Assembly (NCBI GenBank): GCA_049324875.1 | Contig: JBMONC010000039.1 | Coordinates: 1 to 64,000, forward strand | Length of the DNA: 64,000 bases | Source of the DNA: JAWLHU01 sp049324875 | GTDB taxonomy: Bacteria; Bacillota; Sulfobacillia; Symbiobacteriales; Symbiobacteriaceae | Reading direction: 5' to 3' | Shown here: one piece after another, positions 50,055 through 57,910 of the stretch | Position numbering within the stretch: position 1 is the stretch's first letter | Layout: each line of letters opens with the position of its first letter | Program-made: the position numbers and the translations under genes | The notes under the pieces: generated by a model | Seen by the model: the letters and a program-made list of their open reading frames with translations, nothing else | Told to the model about the DNA's origin: nothing | The model's database searches: none

Positions 50055-50933
50055 TCACTCCTGGGTGCACCGGAGAAGCCGGCTGACCGTGACCAGCTCG
50101 TAGCCCTTCTCCCTCAGCTGCGGGATGGCCTGATCCGAAGCGATGGCGGTGTCGGGGACGTTGAGGTGCATCAGCACGATGGAGCCGGCCTCTGCCTTCA
50201 GGATTCGGCTCACCAGCACCTCCACGCCGGGGAACTGCCAGTCCAGGGTGTCCACATCCCAGTAGATCGAGTAGCTGTAGCCCGCCTGCCGGGCCAGCTT
50301 CCGCTCGTGCTCGCTGAAGGCCCCGTAAGGCTCGCGGAAGAGGGGCCTCGGGTCCTGTCCCGTCCGCTCGCGGATGGCCGCCTCGCCCTCCTGGATCTGC
50401 CGGAGCACCTCCTGGTCGGGCAGCTTGGTCAGATCCGGGTGGCTGTAGGTGTGGTTGGCGATCTCGTGCCCCTCATCGGCCACCCGTTTCGCCAGTTCCG
50501 GGTACCGCTCGACCCACCGCCCCGTCAGGAAAAAGGTGGAGGTGAGGCCGTGCTTCTTCAAGGTGTCGAGGATCGCCGCCGCCCCGTCGGCGCCGGAGCC
50601 GGCGTCGTAGGTCAGGGCGATCATCCGGCAGGAGCGGTCGCCGTGGACCACCAGCCGGCTTGGCTCCCCCTCGGCAACCGGGGGGAGGGGATCCTCTGTT
50701 GCCGGCTCGGGCTGCGGCGCTCCGGGAGCGGCCTCGGGTACGGCCTTGGGCGCGGGCGTCGGGGCTGTGGCCGCGGGCTGCTCCTCCGTCCCGCTGTACC
50801 GGGCCCCGGGGAAGAGGCAGCCGAAGAGGATCCCGGCGATCATCAGGAGGGTCGCCCCGGCCAGAACCGGCCGCGCCTGCCGGCGCCGATCCGGCTGCGG
50901 GTGGGTAGGCACCATCTCAGATCCGGTGGTCAC
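50055..50933 (-). CDS. Polysaccharide deacetylase (NodB domain), membrane-anchored
   Basis: A 292-residue cell-envelope enzyme. Basic N-terminus, one membrane helix (VLAGATLLMIAGILFGCLF), a Pro/Ala/Glu-rich linker to about 90, then a NodB domain. Metal His residues are in NHTYSHPDLTKL; the usual TFDDG is replaced by ALTYDAGSGADG, leaving a single Asp, a variation known from some clostridial and PdaB-like members. FREPYGAFSEHE and DVDTLDWQFPG follow, and VLMHLNVPDT near the end. GTG start with GGGAGGG upstream. The substrate is probably peptidoglycan or another N-acetylated glycan. Confidence 0.88.
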   Translation of the reverse strand: MTTGSEMVPTHPQPDRRRQARPVLAGATLLMIAGILFGCLFPGARYSGTEEQPAATAPTPAPKAVPEAAPGAPQPEPATEDPLPPVAEGEPSRLVVHGDRSCRMIALTYDAGSGADGAAAILDTLKKHGLTSTFFLTGRWVERYPELAKRVADEGHEIANHTYSHPDLTKLPDQEVLRQIQEGEAAIRERTGQDPRPLFREPYGAFSEHERKLARQAGYSYSIYWDVDTLDWQFPGVEVLVSRILKAEAGSIVLMHLNVPDTAIASDQAIPQLREKGYELVTVSRLLRCTQE

Positions 50934-50957
50934 GGCGGCAGCCCTCCCTTACATGGC

Positions 50958-51197
50958 TCACGGCGCCCGCCAGTCCAACTTCCGGTGGACCATTGGCAGG
51001 CTTCCCAGACCGAAGAGCAGCATGATCAAGAGATGGTACGCCAACTCCGGCCCAAACCTTCCGGCCAGAGCGGCCCGGAAGGCGCCCGCCACGGAGGGGA
51101 TCGGCGTCGCCGCCGAGAGCCACCGGACCGGCAGGGGGAGCGCCTCCATCACGGCCATCATCTCTTGGACGTTGGGAAGGCTGGACTGGTCGCTCAC
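50958..51197 (-). CDS. Possible small membrane protein
   Basis: A 79-residue frame from a GTG, ending 24 nt before the deacetylase start. It has one hydrophobic helix near the C-terminus (LAYHLLIMLLFGLGSLPMV). The GGAGG upstream overlaps the GTG and is too close to work normally, and the reading frame is stopped immediately upstream. It may be the intact end of a degraded gene. I do not recognise it. Confidence 0.35.
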   Translation of the reverse strand: MSDQSSLPNVQEMMAVMEALPLPVRWLSAATPIPSVAGAFRAALAGRFGPELAYHLLIMLLFGLGSLPMVHRKLDWRAP

Positions 51198-51466
51198 CTC
51201 CGCCCGGGGCCGCGGCTATCCGGCGGAACCGCTCCAGGGCGGCGGCGTGCATGGGGGCCGAAGGCGGATGCTATCGGACGGGTGCAGATGGAGCCCTCCG
51301 GTGATGGCCTGAAGCTCGGTGGAAGACCGGCGCCTGCTCCCTTGTGCTGGTCAAGCGAAGGGATAGGTTAGGGAGGCGAAGGGATGGGATCGTGCTGTAA
51401 CAGGCGTTGGCCGGCCTGGCAGAAGGGCAGCAGCGGGCAGGGGGTGACCGGGTGATGGGCGCGAGA
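51198..51466. other. Non-coding or degraded stretch
   Basis: I see no supportable gene here. Several short frames exist on the minus strand but are interrupted by stops and lack ribosome sites. Together with the weak 79-residue frame next to it, this looks like the remains of a decayed gene region. Confidence 0.4.
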
Positions 51467-51494
51467 AGGACCAGGGCCCCTTTGCCCTGGTCCT
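51467..51494 (-). terminator. Terminator of the LCP gene
   Basis: AGGACCAGGGC and GCCCTGGTCCT form an 11-bp stem. It lies 27 nt beyond the end of the minus-strand LCP gene. Confidence 0.7.
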
Positions 51495-51520
51495 GTTCCC
51501 CCTATGCCCGGTCTGGGTGG

Positions 51521-52381
51521 CTACCGCCACTGCTCCAGCAGGTGCTCCAGCTCTACCTCATCCGGCAGGTAGAAGGAGAGCTCCTCGATGTAGTCGCTCC
51601 GCCCGGGCAGCGTCTCCATCACCAGCGCCCCCGCCTGCTGCGCCTGGAAGGCCAGGCGGGCCAGCCGGAGTTGCTCGCCCGCCGGCAGGTCGGTCTCCAC
51701 GTACTGGACAGCGGTGTAGAGCAGGCCCGGCAGCCGGGGCAGGTTGGCGGGCTGGAGCGCATGGCTGGCCGCTGCCTTCAGGAAGGCGTGCTGCCGGTCA
51801 ATCCGGCCCAGGTCGTCGCCAATGGCATCGTGCCGGAAGCGGACGTACTGCTCGGCCTTCCGGCCGTCCAGCACCTGGTAGCCGGGCTGGAGATCGATCA
51901 CCAGGCCGTCGTAGGGGTCCTCATAGCGCATCGGCTGCTCCACCTCGTAGGGCACCCCGCCGATCATGTCGACCAGGGTACGGAAGGCCTGCAGGTTGAT
52001 CTTGACGTAGTGGTCGACCGGCAGCCCCAGCAGCTCCGATACGGTCTGCTTGGCCAGCTCGGGGCCGCCGTAGGTGTAGGCCGAGTTGAACTTCCCCTCG
52101 CCGTGCCCCTCGATCCGGACCAGGGTATCCCGGGGGATGGAGAGCGCCCGGACCTGACCGCCGCCGGTCCGGATGACGAAGGCGGTGTCGGAGCGGCCCG
52201 GGTCGTCCGGCCGCTCATCCACGCCCAGGACCAGCAGGTAGACCGGCCTGGCGCCGCCCGGGCTCTCCGCCGCTCCCTCCGGCGGCGCAGCGCGGCCGGG
52301 CAGCGGCAGCACCCAGAGGAGGAAGAAGCCGCCGACCGAGAGCAGAAGACCCAGGGCGATTCCGGTCAGGAAACGGTGCAT
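51521..52381 (-). CDS. LytR-CpsA-Psr (LCP) family protein
   Basis: Membrane-anchored LCP transferase, 286 residues, which attaches teichoic acids or other glycopolymers to peptidoglycan. N-terminal helix (GIALGLLLSVGGFFLLWVL), then the LCP core (about 45-230): YLLVLGVDERPDDPGRSDT, the phosphate-binding ALSIPRDTLVRI, KFNSAYTYGG and VRFRHDAIGDDLGRIDRQ. Arg and Asp residues needed for lipid-pyrophosphate binding are present. Single gene. Confidence 0.93.
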   Translation of the reverse strand: MHRFLTGIALGLLLSVGGFFLLWVLPLPGRAAPPEGAAESPGGARPVYLLVLGVDERPDDPGRSDTAFVIRTGGGQVRALSIPRDTLVRIEGHGEGKFNSAYTYGGPELAKQTVSELLGLPVDHYVKINLQAFRTLVDMIGGVPYEVEQPMRYEDPYDGLVIDLQPGYQVLDGRKAEQYVRFRHDAIGDDLGRIDRQHAFLKAAASHALQPANLPRLPGLLYTAVQYVETDLPAGEQLRLARLAFQAQQAGALVMETLPGRSDYIEELSFYLPDEVELEHLLEQWR

Positions 52382-52485
52382 CGCGGTCCCTCCTCTCTGG
52401 CGGTTCTTCGATAGTTGCCACCAGTATAGTCCGGTACGGTGCGCCGCTCAACGCTCGGAATCTGGCTGGTAAGCAAGAAAAAGCC

Positions 52486-52509
52486 CCGGCTGGCAAGGGC
52501 CGCCGGGGC
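52486..52509 (-). terminator. Terminator of the CBS-ACT gene
   Basis: Read on the minus strand, GCCCCGGC and GCCGGGGC form a stem followed by TTTTTCT. It lies 12 nt beyond the stop codon of the gene at 52522. Confidence 0.85.
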
Positions 52510-52521
52510 GGTTGGCAGGAT

Positions 52522-53142
52522 TCAGTTGACCTCGACGTGGATCACCTTGAAGCCGTGCTGCTCGAGCAGTTCGACCAGCGGCTTGGTGGAGTTGGTCTCC
52601 ACCCGCACCACCACCTGGTACTGGTCCAGGACCGACAGGCGGAAGGTGGCCAGGTTCCGAATGGCGACGCCGGCATCGCGGATGATCTCCGCAATCCGGG
52701 CCAGCTGGCCGCGGCGGTCGGGGACCACCAGCGTCAGCCGGGTGGTGTTGGAGTTGACGCCGAGCATCTCGCCGAAGGCCTTGAAGATGTCGGATTCGTT
52801 GATGATCCCCTTCAGCACCCCGTTCTCCACGACGGGGAGGAACGGGATGTCCCGCTGGAGGAGGACCTTGGCGGCGGTCTCGATCAGGTCGTCGGGAGAG
52901 ATGGTGACCGGGTTGGGCACCATCACCTCGGAGACCTTGCGCGGCAGGGCGACCTGGCGCCCCTCTTTCATGCAGGCCTCATAGATGTCGGTCAGCTGGA
53001 TCACGCCCACGAGATGCCGGGTCTGGTCCAGCACCGGCAGGCAGTCGTAGTGCTTGGTCTGGATGACGTCGTAGGCCCGCTGCAGCGTGTCGTCCGGTGA
53101 GACGCTGGTTACATCTTCAATCATGACATTTCGGACGATCAT
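52522..53142 (-). CDS. CBS-domain pair with ACT domain, AcuB-like
   Basis: A 206-residue cytoplasmic sensor protein. Two CBS domains (about 1-60 and 70-125: MIVRNVMIEDVTSVSPDDTL and VSEVMVPNPVTISPDDLIE) followed by an ACT domain (about 137-206: LTLVVPDRRGQLARIAEII). The order matches Bacillus AcuB of acetoin utilisation, but no acu neighbours exist. It probably binds adenine nucleotides and an amino acid. AAAGGGGG precedes the ATG at 53142; a longer frame has no ribosome site. Confidence 0.82.
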   Translation of the reverse strand: MIVRNVMIEDVTSVSPDDTLQRAYDVIQTKHYDCLPVLDQTRHLVGVIQLTDIYEACMKEGRQVALPRKVSEVMVPNPVTISPDDLIETAAKVLLQRDIPFLPVVENGVLKGIINESDIFKAFGEMLGVNSNTTRLTLVVPDRRGQLARIAEIIRDAGVAIRNLATFRLSVLDQYQVVVRVETNSTKPLVELLEQHGFKVIHVEVN

Positions 53143-53358
53143 GTGACCCGCCCCCTTTGGTTGGTAGTCCTGCCCCGCAGTCGTGTGAGGTCGCGCATTC
53201 ACTTATTGGACACGGGGCTTGTGTATCCTTTTTGGTTGAGTAAAAAATGGCGTAGAAAACGAAGCCGTGATTCAGTCCTGCAGAATATGCCGGGTTCCGG
53301 GACGTCATGCAGGGGGTTCGGCCGCGGGGCTGGAAAGGATTCGAGTGAGGTGAGACAG

Positions 53359-54342
53359 GTGCGCTATGAGGTACCCCCCGAGGCCCGGGGGCTGCGGTTG
53401 GGCCAGTACCTGTACGACCGGCTGAAGCTCTCCCGCACGCTGGTCCGGCGGGCGAAGAGCGCCGGCGGGCTCCTGGTGGATGGGCAACCGGCCCGGACAG
53501 GCCTGGTGCTGGAGGGCGGTGAGTCGGTGGAGCTGCGGGTGGCTGAGGAGGGACGGGTGGTGCCCGAGCCGCTGCCCCTCACCGTCGTCTACGAGGACGA
53601 GCACCTGCTGGTGGTGGAGAAGCCGGCGGGGCAGGTAGTCCACCCCGTGAAGGACTACGTCAGCGGCACGCTGGCCAATGGGGTGGCCTACCACCTGCAG
53701 CAGCGGGGCGAGCCGCCGGTGGCCCGGCCGGTCCAGCGGCTTGACCGGGAGACCTCAGGGCTGCTCCTCTTCGCCAAGGACCCCGCCATCGCCGGCAGGC
53801 TGGCGGGGGAGCTGGAGCGGCAGAAGCTGGAGCGGCGGTACATCGCCTTCGTCCACGGCGAGGTGGCCGGGGAGTCGGGACGGGTGGAGCTGCCGATCCG
53901 GCGGGTCTGGGGCCACCCGGTGGCCCGGGAGCCGGCGGTGGGCCCCCGCACCCCGGAGCAGGAGCGGCTGCTGGCCGAGGCGAGGGCGGCGGGCCGGACC
54001 CTCCGGGAGGACTGGACGGCTGAGGGGCAGCCGGCGGTCACCCACTGGCGGGTCCTGCGGCGCTGGCCGGGGGTGACGATGCTGGAGCTGCGGCTGGAGA
54101 CGGGCCGGACCCACCAGATCCGGGTCCACATGGCCAGCCTGGGCCACCCCCTCCTGGGGGATGAGCTGTACGGCCCGCCGGACCGGGCGGGGGACCGGGG
54201 GCTGGGCCGGCAGGCGCTGCACGCCGCCTCCCTGCTCCTCACCCACCCGGTCAGCGGCCGGCTGCTCCGGCTGGAGTCCCCCCTGCCGCCCGATCTGGTC
54301 TCGCTGATCCAGCGGCTGGAGGAGGAGTGGGGGGAGGGTTGA
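53359..54342 (+). CDS. RluA/RluD family pseudouridine synthase
   Basis: RNA pseudouridine synthase, 327 residues. An S4-like RNA-binding start (RLGQYLYDRLKLSRTLVRRA) precedes the catalytic domain: VVYEDEHLLVVEKPAGQVVH, the catalytic Asp in VQRLDRETSGLLLFA, and LETGRTHQIRVHMASLGHPL. Compared with Bacillus YlyB it has about 25 extra residues between the two catalytic halves (VGPRTPEQERLLAEARAAGR). GTG at 53359 has GAGGTGA upstream; GTG at 53350 is an alternative. Convergent with the PH-like gene, only 6 nt apart. Confidence 0.9.
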   Translation: MRYEVPPEARGLRLGQYLYDRLKLSRTLVRRAKSAGGLLVDGQPARTGLVLEGGESVELRVAEEGRVVPEPLPLTVVYEDEHLLVVEKPAGQVVHPVKDYVSGTLANGVAYHLQQRGEPPVARPVQRLDRETSGLLLFAKDPAIAGRLAGELERQKLERRYIAFVHGEVAGESGRVELPIRRVWGHPVAREPAVGPRTPEQERLLAEARAAGRTLREDWTAEGQPAVTHWRVLRRWPGVTMLELRLETGRTHQIRVHMASLGHPLLGDELYGPPDRAGDRGLGRQALHAASLLLTHPVSGRLLRLESPLPPDLVSLIQRLEEEWGEG

Positions 54343-54348
54343 CCGGGA

Positions 54349-55224
54349 TCACCGCCGCGAGAGGCGGTTCTCCAGCTCCGCCAGGAAGCGCTCGGGCTGA
54401 TCCGGGCTGATCCCGACGGTCCCCCTGGGGGTGGTGATCAGGAGAAGGGGCTTGTCGTGGGTGCTGTAGAGCCGCAGCCGCGGCCCCGCCGCCTTCCAGT
54501 AGAACCCGCCCCAGTAGAGGCCCGGCATGTAGGCGCCCATGATCTTCCACGGGGAGCCGCGGGGGCTCTCGATCCGGGCCTGCAGGATCTCGCTGTAGGG
54601 GAGGCGGATCCGGTTCCAGCCCGCGGTGATCAGGAGCGCCTCCTCCGTCAGGAAGTAGGTGAGGCTCCTGCCCATCCACCGCAGATAGAAGAGGAGGAAG
54701 ACCACCCCGAGGCTGACCAGCGAGGGGAGGACGACGGCGACCAGGATCCCGGCGGGGGTGTGGGCTCGCACCGGGCGCCAGCGGCCGGTCCGGCCTTCGG
54801 CCAGCGCCCGCTGGAAGGAGTCGGGCTCCGACGGGCTGATCCCGTAGGTCCGGCCAGCGGTCTCGATCACCGTCAGCGGCCGGGTGGTGGTGCTGTACAG
54901 GAAGATCGTCCCGGTCTCCCGGAAGGACCAGCGGCCGTGCTGCAGACCCGGCAGCCCGGTGCCGTACTGGCGGATCCCGCCGGTAGGGGTGATCACCCTC
55001 ACCTGCCGGATCGCAGACCGCTTGATCTCCACCTCCTCCCAGGCGTAGGTGATCACCAGCGCCTCGGGGGTCAGCTCGTACTGCAGGTTGGAGAGCGCCC
55101 AGAGCGACCGGGCGGGCAGGAAGAGAGCCAGGAGCAGGAGCAGGGCGACACCGCCGGCCAGCAGCCAGAGCCACCCCTTCGGGCGGTGCGGACGGGCGGG
55201 GAAGGTGAGCGTCTGCTGTGACAT
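54349..55224 (-). CDS. Membrane protein with two PH-like domains
   Basis: A 291-residue membrane protein built as a duplication. Each half has one or two hydrophobic helices followed by a bacterial PH-like domain: the first has YELTPEALVITYAWEEVEIK and ends YGISPSEPDSFQRAL; the second has YFLTEEALLITAGWNRIRLP and ends VGISPDQPERFLAEL. The paired ends show an internal repeat. Function unknown; bacterial PH proteins are often membrane-associated stress proteins. AAAAGGAGG precedes the ATG at 55224. Confidence 0.7.
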   Translation of the reverse strand: MSQQTLTFPARPHRPKGWLWLLAGGVALLLLLALFLPARSLWALSNLQYELTPEALVITYAWEEVEIKRSAIRQVRVITPTGGIRQYGTGLPGLQHGRWSFRETGTIFLYSTTTRPLTVIETAGRTYGISPSEPDSFQRALAEGRTGRWRPVRAHTPAGILVAVVLPSLVSLGVVFLLFYLRWMGRSLTYFLTEEALLITAGWNRIRLPYSEILQARIESPRGSPWKIMGAYMPGLYWGGFYWKAAGPRLRLYSTHDKPLLLITTPRGTVGISPDQPERFLAELENRLSRR

Positions 55225-55298
55225 GAGGCCGCCTCCTTTTGCCAGAGGGATACTGGTGAGGAGGTTCGATTGAGTCCCGGGACTCTCCTCTTCCGATA

Positions 55299-55527
55299 AC
55301 ACGGATTACACGGAATTTAACGGATTACACGGAGTAAATACAAGGAAGAAACTAAATGCATAAATCGAAGTGATGCAGATGAGAACAGCACTCATTATTG
55401 CAATGGTGCGGTGCTTCGCACCAGCACCACGGATGAAAAGGGTCAACCCCATCCGTGTCCATTTGTATGTCTTCATCCGTGTAATCCGTGTAATCCGTGG
55501 CCGTCATTTTCACGTGTAATCCGTGGC
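55299..55527. repeat. Palindromic repeat element, copy 2
   Basis: Left end has AACACGGATTACACGGAAT and a further ACGGATTACACGG; right end has CCGTGTAATCCGTGTAATCC, a short insert, and again GTGTAATCCGTGGC. The core hairpin is GGTGCGGTGCTTCGCACC followed by AGCACC. About 229 nt, lower GC than the neighbours, no gene. It lies between the divergent PH-like gene (upstream side) and the end of the GT2 gene, just before that gene's terminator. Confidence 0.88.
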
Positions 55528-55537
55528 AAAGATACCA

Positions 55538-55561
55538 AGGCCGCCCGGAGCCGGGCGGCCT
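55538..55561 (-). terminator. Terminator of the GT2 gene
   Basis: AGGCCGCCCG and CGGGCGGCCT form a perfect 10-bp stem around a GAGC loop, 4 nt beyond the stop of the minus-strand glycosyltransferase gene. Confidence 0.75.
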
Positions 55562-55565
55562 CTCG

Positions 55566-57518
55566 CTATTCCTTGGTGCGGGGGGTCTTGACCCAGCCCC
55601 GGGGCGCCCGGCCGATCGCCTTGAGCACCAGGGCGCTGGAGTAGGGGACGGGGAGGAAGAAGGCGGAGACCGGCAGCAGGAAGAGCTGGGCGAAGCCGAA
55701 GGCCCGGGTCGCCCCCGGGGCGGAGTCCATGTGCTTGTAGTAGTGGAAGAAGCAGAAGAAGGTGAAGAGCAGCGAGAACTGGGCGAGGGCCAGGAGGAGG
55801 TAGGGGACATAGGGGGGCAGCGCCGAGGGATCCAGCAGGTTGTTGAGCCGGAGGATCGCCACGGGGATGGGCAGGAGGGCGGCCACCTGGAAGATGGTCC
55901 AGGAGAAGTGGCCCTTCCACCAGTAGATCCGGAGCAGGTAGCGCTTCTTCTCCTCGGGCAGGCTGTTGTCGGCCTTCAGCTTGTCGTAGACCTGCAGGTA
56001 GCCGGCGCCCCAGCGGAGCCGCTGCCGGAAGAAGGCCCGGTAGGTGGCCGGCGTCTGCTCCGAGGAGGAGTAGGGCAGGAACTCGGGCCAGGCGTCGCCC
56101 CTCAGCCAGGCCCGGACGCCCAGCTCCATGTCCTCGGTCAGCACCGTGTCATCGAAGCCGCCGATCTTCCGCATCAGATCGCGGGTGGCATAGAAGTTGG
56201 TGCCGCCGATCAGCGGGATCTGCCGGAGCAGCCAGGGGATCTGCCACTCGTGGGAGACCGCCTGGTAGATCGCCGCGATCTTGGAGAGGGGTCCGGTCCG
56301 CCAGAAGTTGCGGACCTGGAGGACGGGGCCCTGGGCGAGCTGGAACCGCTCGCCATCGGTCAGGCGGCGCCAGGCGACGTAGAGCAGGACCTCCGGCTCG
56401 GGCCGGGACTCGGCGTCGTAGAAGCCCCACAGCTCGTTGCGCGGATCGGCGAAGCGGAAAGCCCAGTTGAGCGCCCGGCCCTTGGTGGAGGGGACCCACT
56501 GGCCGGTGCAGCGGCCGTCGACCCGTCCGTCGAAGTCGTAGGGGACCTCCACGTGCTTCAGGCCGGGCAGCCCCCGGTGGGCGGCGAACTCCAGCCGCTT
56601 CCGCTCCACGATCTCCTGGGTGGTGGGCAGGGCGATGGCGCAGGCCTGCTGCAGCCACCCGGCGATCTGCTCGGCGGAGGCGTGGCGGAGCCGGCGGGCC
56701 ATCCGGTGGCCGACGGTCTCGGAGAGGGAGGCCAGCACCTTCTGGGTGAGCGGCTGGCGGGCCTGGGCCACCTGGCTGATCAGCCGGGTGGTCAGCGCCT
56801 CGCCGGACTGCTTCCGCAGCTGCAGCGCCAGCATCAGGGTGGGGATGGCGAAGGAGAGGAAGGTCGGGTAGAGGCGGCTGACCTCGGCGGCGGTCAGCTG
56901 CGGCCGCACCCGGCGGATGATCGCCAGCAGCTGCTCCCGGTCGGCCTTGCCCTCCGAGCGGAGCAGGGCGAGGGCGATCTCGTGGAGGATGGTGAGCCGG
57001 TGGGCCTCCGAGAGGGAGCGGAACTCCTGGACCGAGAGGAGGTTCCCCGCCTTCCGCTCGGCCAGGCCGGCCTCCTCCAGGGCGAGGTGGGAGAGCAGGG
57101 CGGTCAGGACCGCCTCCTCGCTCTCGCCGCCCCGGAAGGGCGCCCCGTCTGCCAGGAAGGGGGTCAGGTTGGCGGTGATCCGGGCCCGCTCCTCCCGGGC
57201 GGCCATCGCCTCCTTCTCGTCGGTCACCACCAGGATCTCGTAGTGCTCCGGCGAGTAGCGGAGGCGGGCCAGGTGATCGATCGTCTTCTCGATCACATCC
57301 GCCTCGTTGCGAGCCGGGATGAAGATGGAGAACCGGGGCAGGTCACGGGATTGCTGAGCGGCCATCTCGGCGATCAGCGACTCGGAGAGGCCGGCGGGGC
57401 GCTTGCGGTAATAGGTTCGGTCTGCATAGAACTTCCAGTAGAAGATGCGGGTAAAGATCAGGAACAGGGTCGCATAGATGGCGATGAGCGCGACATAGAG
57501 CCATTGGGCGGTGCTCAC
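55566..57518 (-). CDS. Membrane glycosyltransferase family 2 with large helical insertion
   Basis: A 650-residue processive-type glycosyltransferase. One N-terminal helix; GT-A core start with IFIPARNEADVIEKTIDHLA and EILVVTDEKEA; then some 215 residues (about 110-325) of helical sequence not expected in the fold; then the DxD-like FYDAESRPE, the acceptor ED in TVLTEDMELGVRAW, and FFRQRLRWGAGY (Q/R-x-x-R-W). Four to five helices end the protein. Substrate unknown; a polysaccharide for the envelope is likely. No accessory genes adjoin it. The space to the next gene (57519-57910) contains LexA boxes. Confidence 0.85.
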   Translation of the reverse strand: MSTAQWLYVALIAIYATLFLIFTRIFYWKFYADRTYYRKRPAGLSESLIAEMAAQQSRDLPRFSIFIPARNEADVIEKTIDHLARLRYSPEHYEILVVTDEKEAMAAREERARITANLTPFLADGAPFRGGESEEAVLTALLSHLALEEAGLAERKAGNLLSVQEFRSLSEAHRLTILHEIALALLRSEGKADREQLLAIIRRVRPQLTAAEVSRLYPTFLSFAIPTLMLALQLRKQSGEALTTRLISQVAQARQPLTQKVLASLSETVGHRMARRLRHASAEQIAGWLQQACAIALPTTQEIVERKRLEFAAHRGLPGLKHVEVPYDFDGRVDGRCTGQWVPSTKGRALNWAFRFADPRNELWGFYDAESRPEPEVLLYVAWRRLTDGERFQLAQGPVLQVRNFWRTGPLSKIAAIYQAVSHEWQIPWLLRQIPLIGGTNFYATRDLMRKIGGFDDTVLTEDMELGVRAWLRGDAWPEFLPYSSSEQTPATYRAFFRQRLRWGAGYLQVYDKLKADNSLPEEKKRYLLRIYWWKGHFSWTIFQVAALLPIPVAILRLNNLLDPSALPPYVPYLLLALAQFSLLFTFFCFFHYYKHMDSAPGATRAFGFAQLFLLPVSAFFLPVPYSSALVLKAIGRAPRGWVKTPRTKE

Positions 57519-57766
57519 GGTTCAGTCGATCCTCCTCGGGATATCCGGACCTGGCATCATCGGAGCTGCGGCGCCCCTTCATTATGAGGGGGCGTCCTCT
57601 TATATACATCTGCCATTGGAACCATGAATTTTCATAACAAATTCTGCCGGAATGTGGCAGATATTTGAATCCTACAGGAGTATAGCGCCTCCTCCGGTTG
57701 CCGTCAATTGGTCGTGACAAAAGGTTTAACTTGTCGATTTTGGGCCTCTACCGACCTTTCTATATA

Positions 57767-57780
57767 CGAACATATGTTCG
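57767..57780. promoter_or_regulatory. LexA (DinR) box 1
   Basis: CGAACATATGTTCG is a perfect dyad fitting the Bacillus/Firmicutes LexA consensus (CGAAC-N4-GTTCG). It lies 21 nt upstream of the -35 element. Confidence 0.88.
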
Positions 57781-57800
57781 AAAATGGAAGCATTCTTCTC

Positions 57801-57829
57801 TTGACACCCAGGGAAGACGGGCATAAAAT
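57801..57829 (+). promoter_or_regulatory. Near-consensus sigma-A promoter of the ImuB-like gene
   Basis: TTGACA and TAAAAT are 17 nt apart. Transcription should start near 57836. LexA boxes lie on both sides, so repression by LexA is expected. Confidence 0.85.
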
Positions 57830-57839
57830 GGGCTTACCT

Positions 57840-57853
57840 CGAACGTATGTTTG
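57840..57853. promoter_or_regulatory. LexA box 2
   Basis: CGAACGTATGTTTG, one mismatch from a perfect CGAAC-N4-GTTCG dyad, overlapping or following the transcription start. Confidence 0.75.
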
Positions 57854-57855
57854 GA

Positions 57856-57867
57856 GAACTTGCGTTC
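57856..57867. promoter_or_regulatory. LexA box 3
   Basis: GAACTTGCGTTC, a GAAC-N4-GTTC dyad 2 nt after box 2. Three boxes within 101 nt suggest tight SOS control. Confidence 0.7.
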
Positions 57868-57910
57868 GATACTACCTGAGCCAACCGAGTTTACACCGGA
57901 GGGGATGCAG

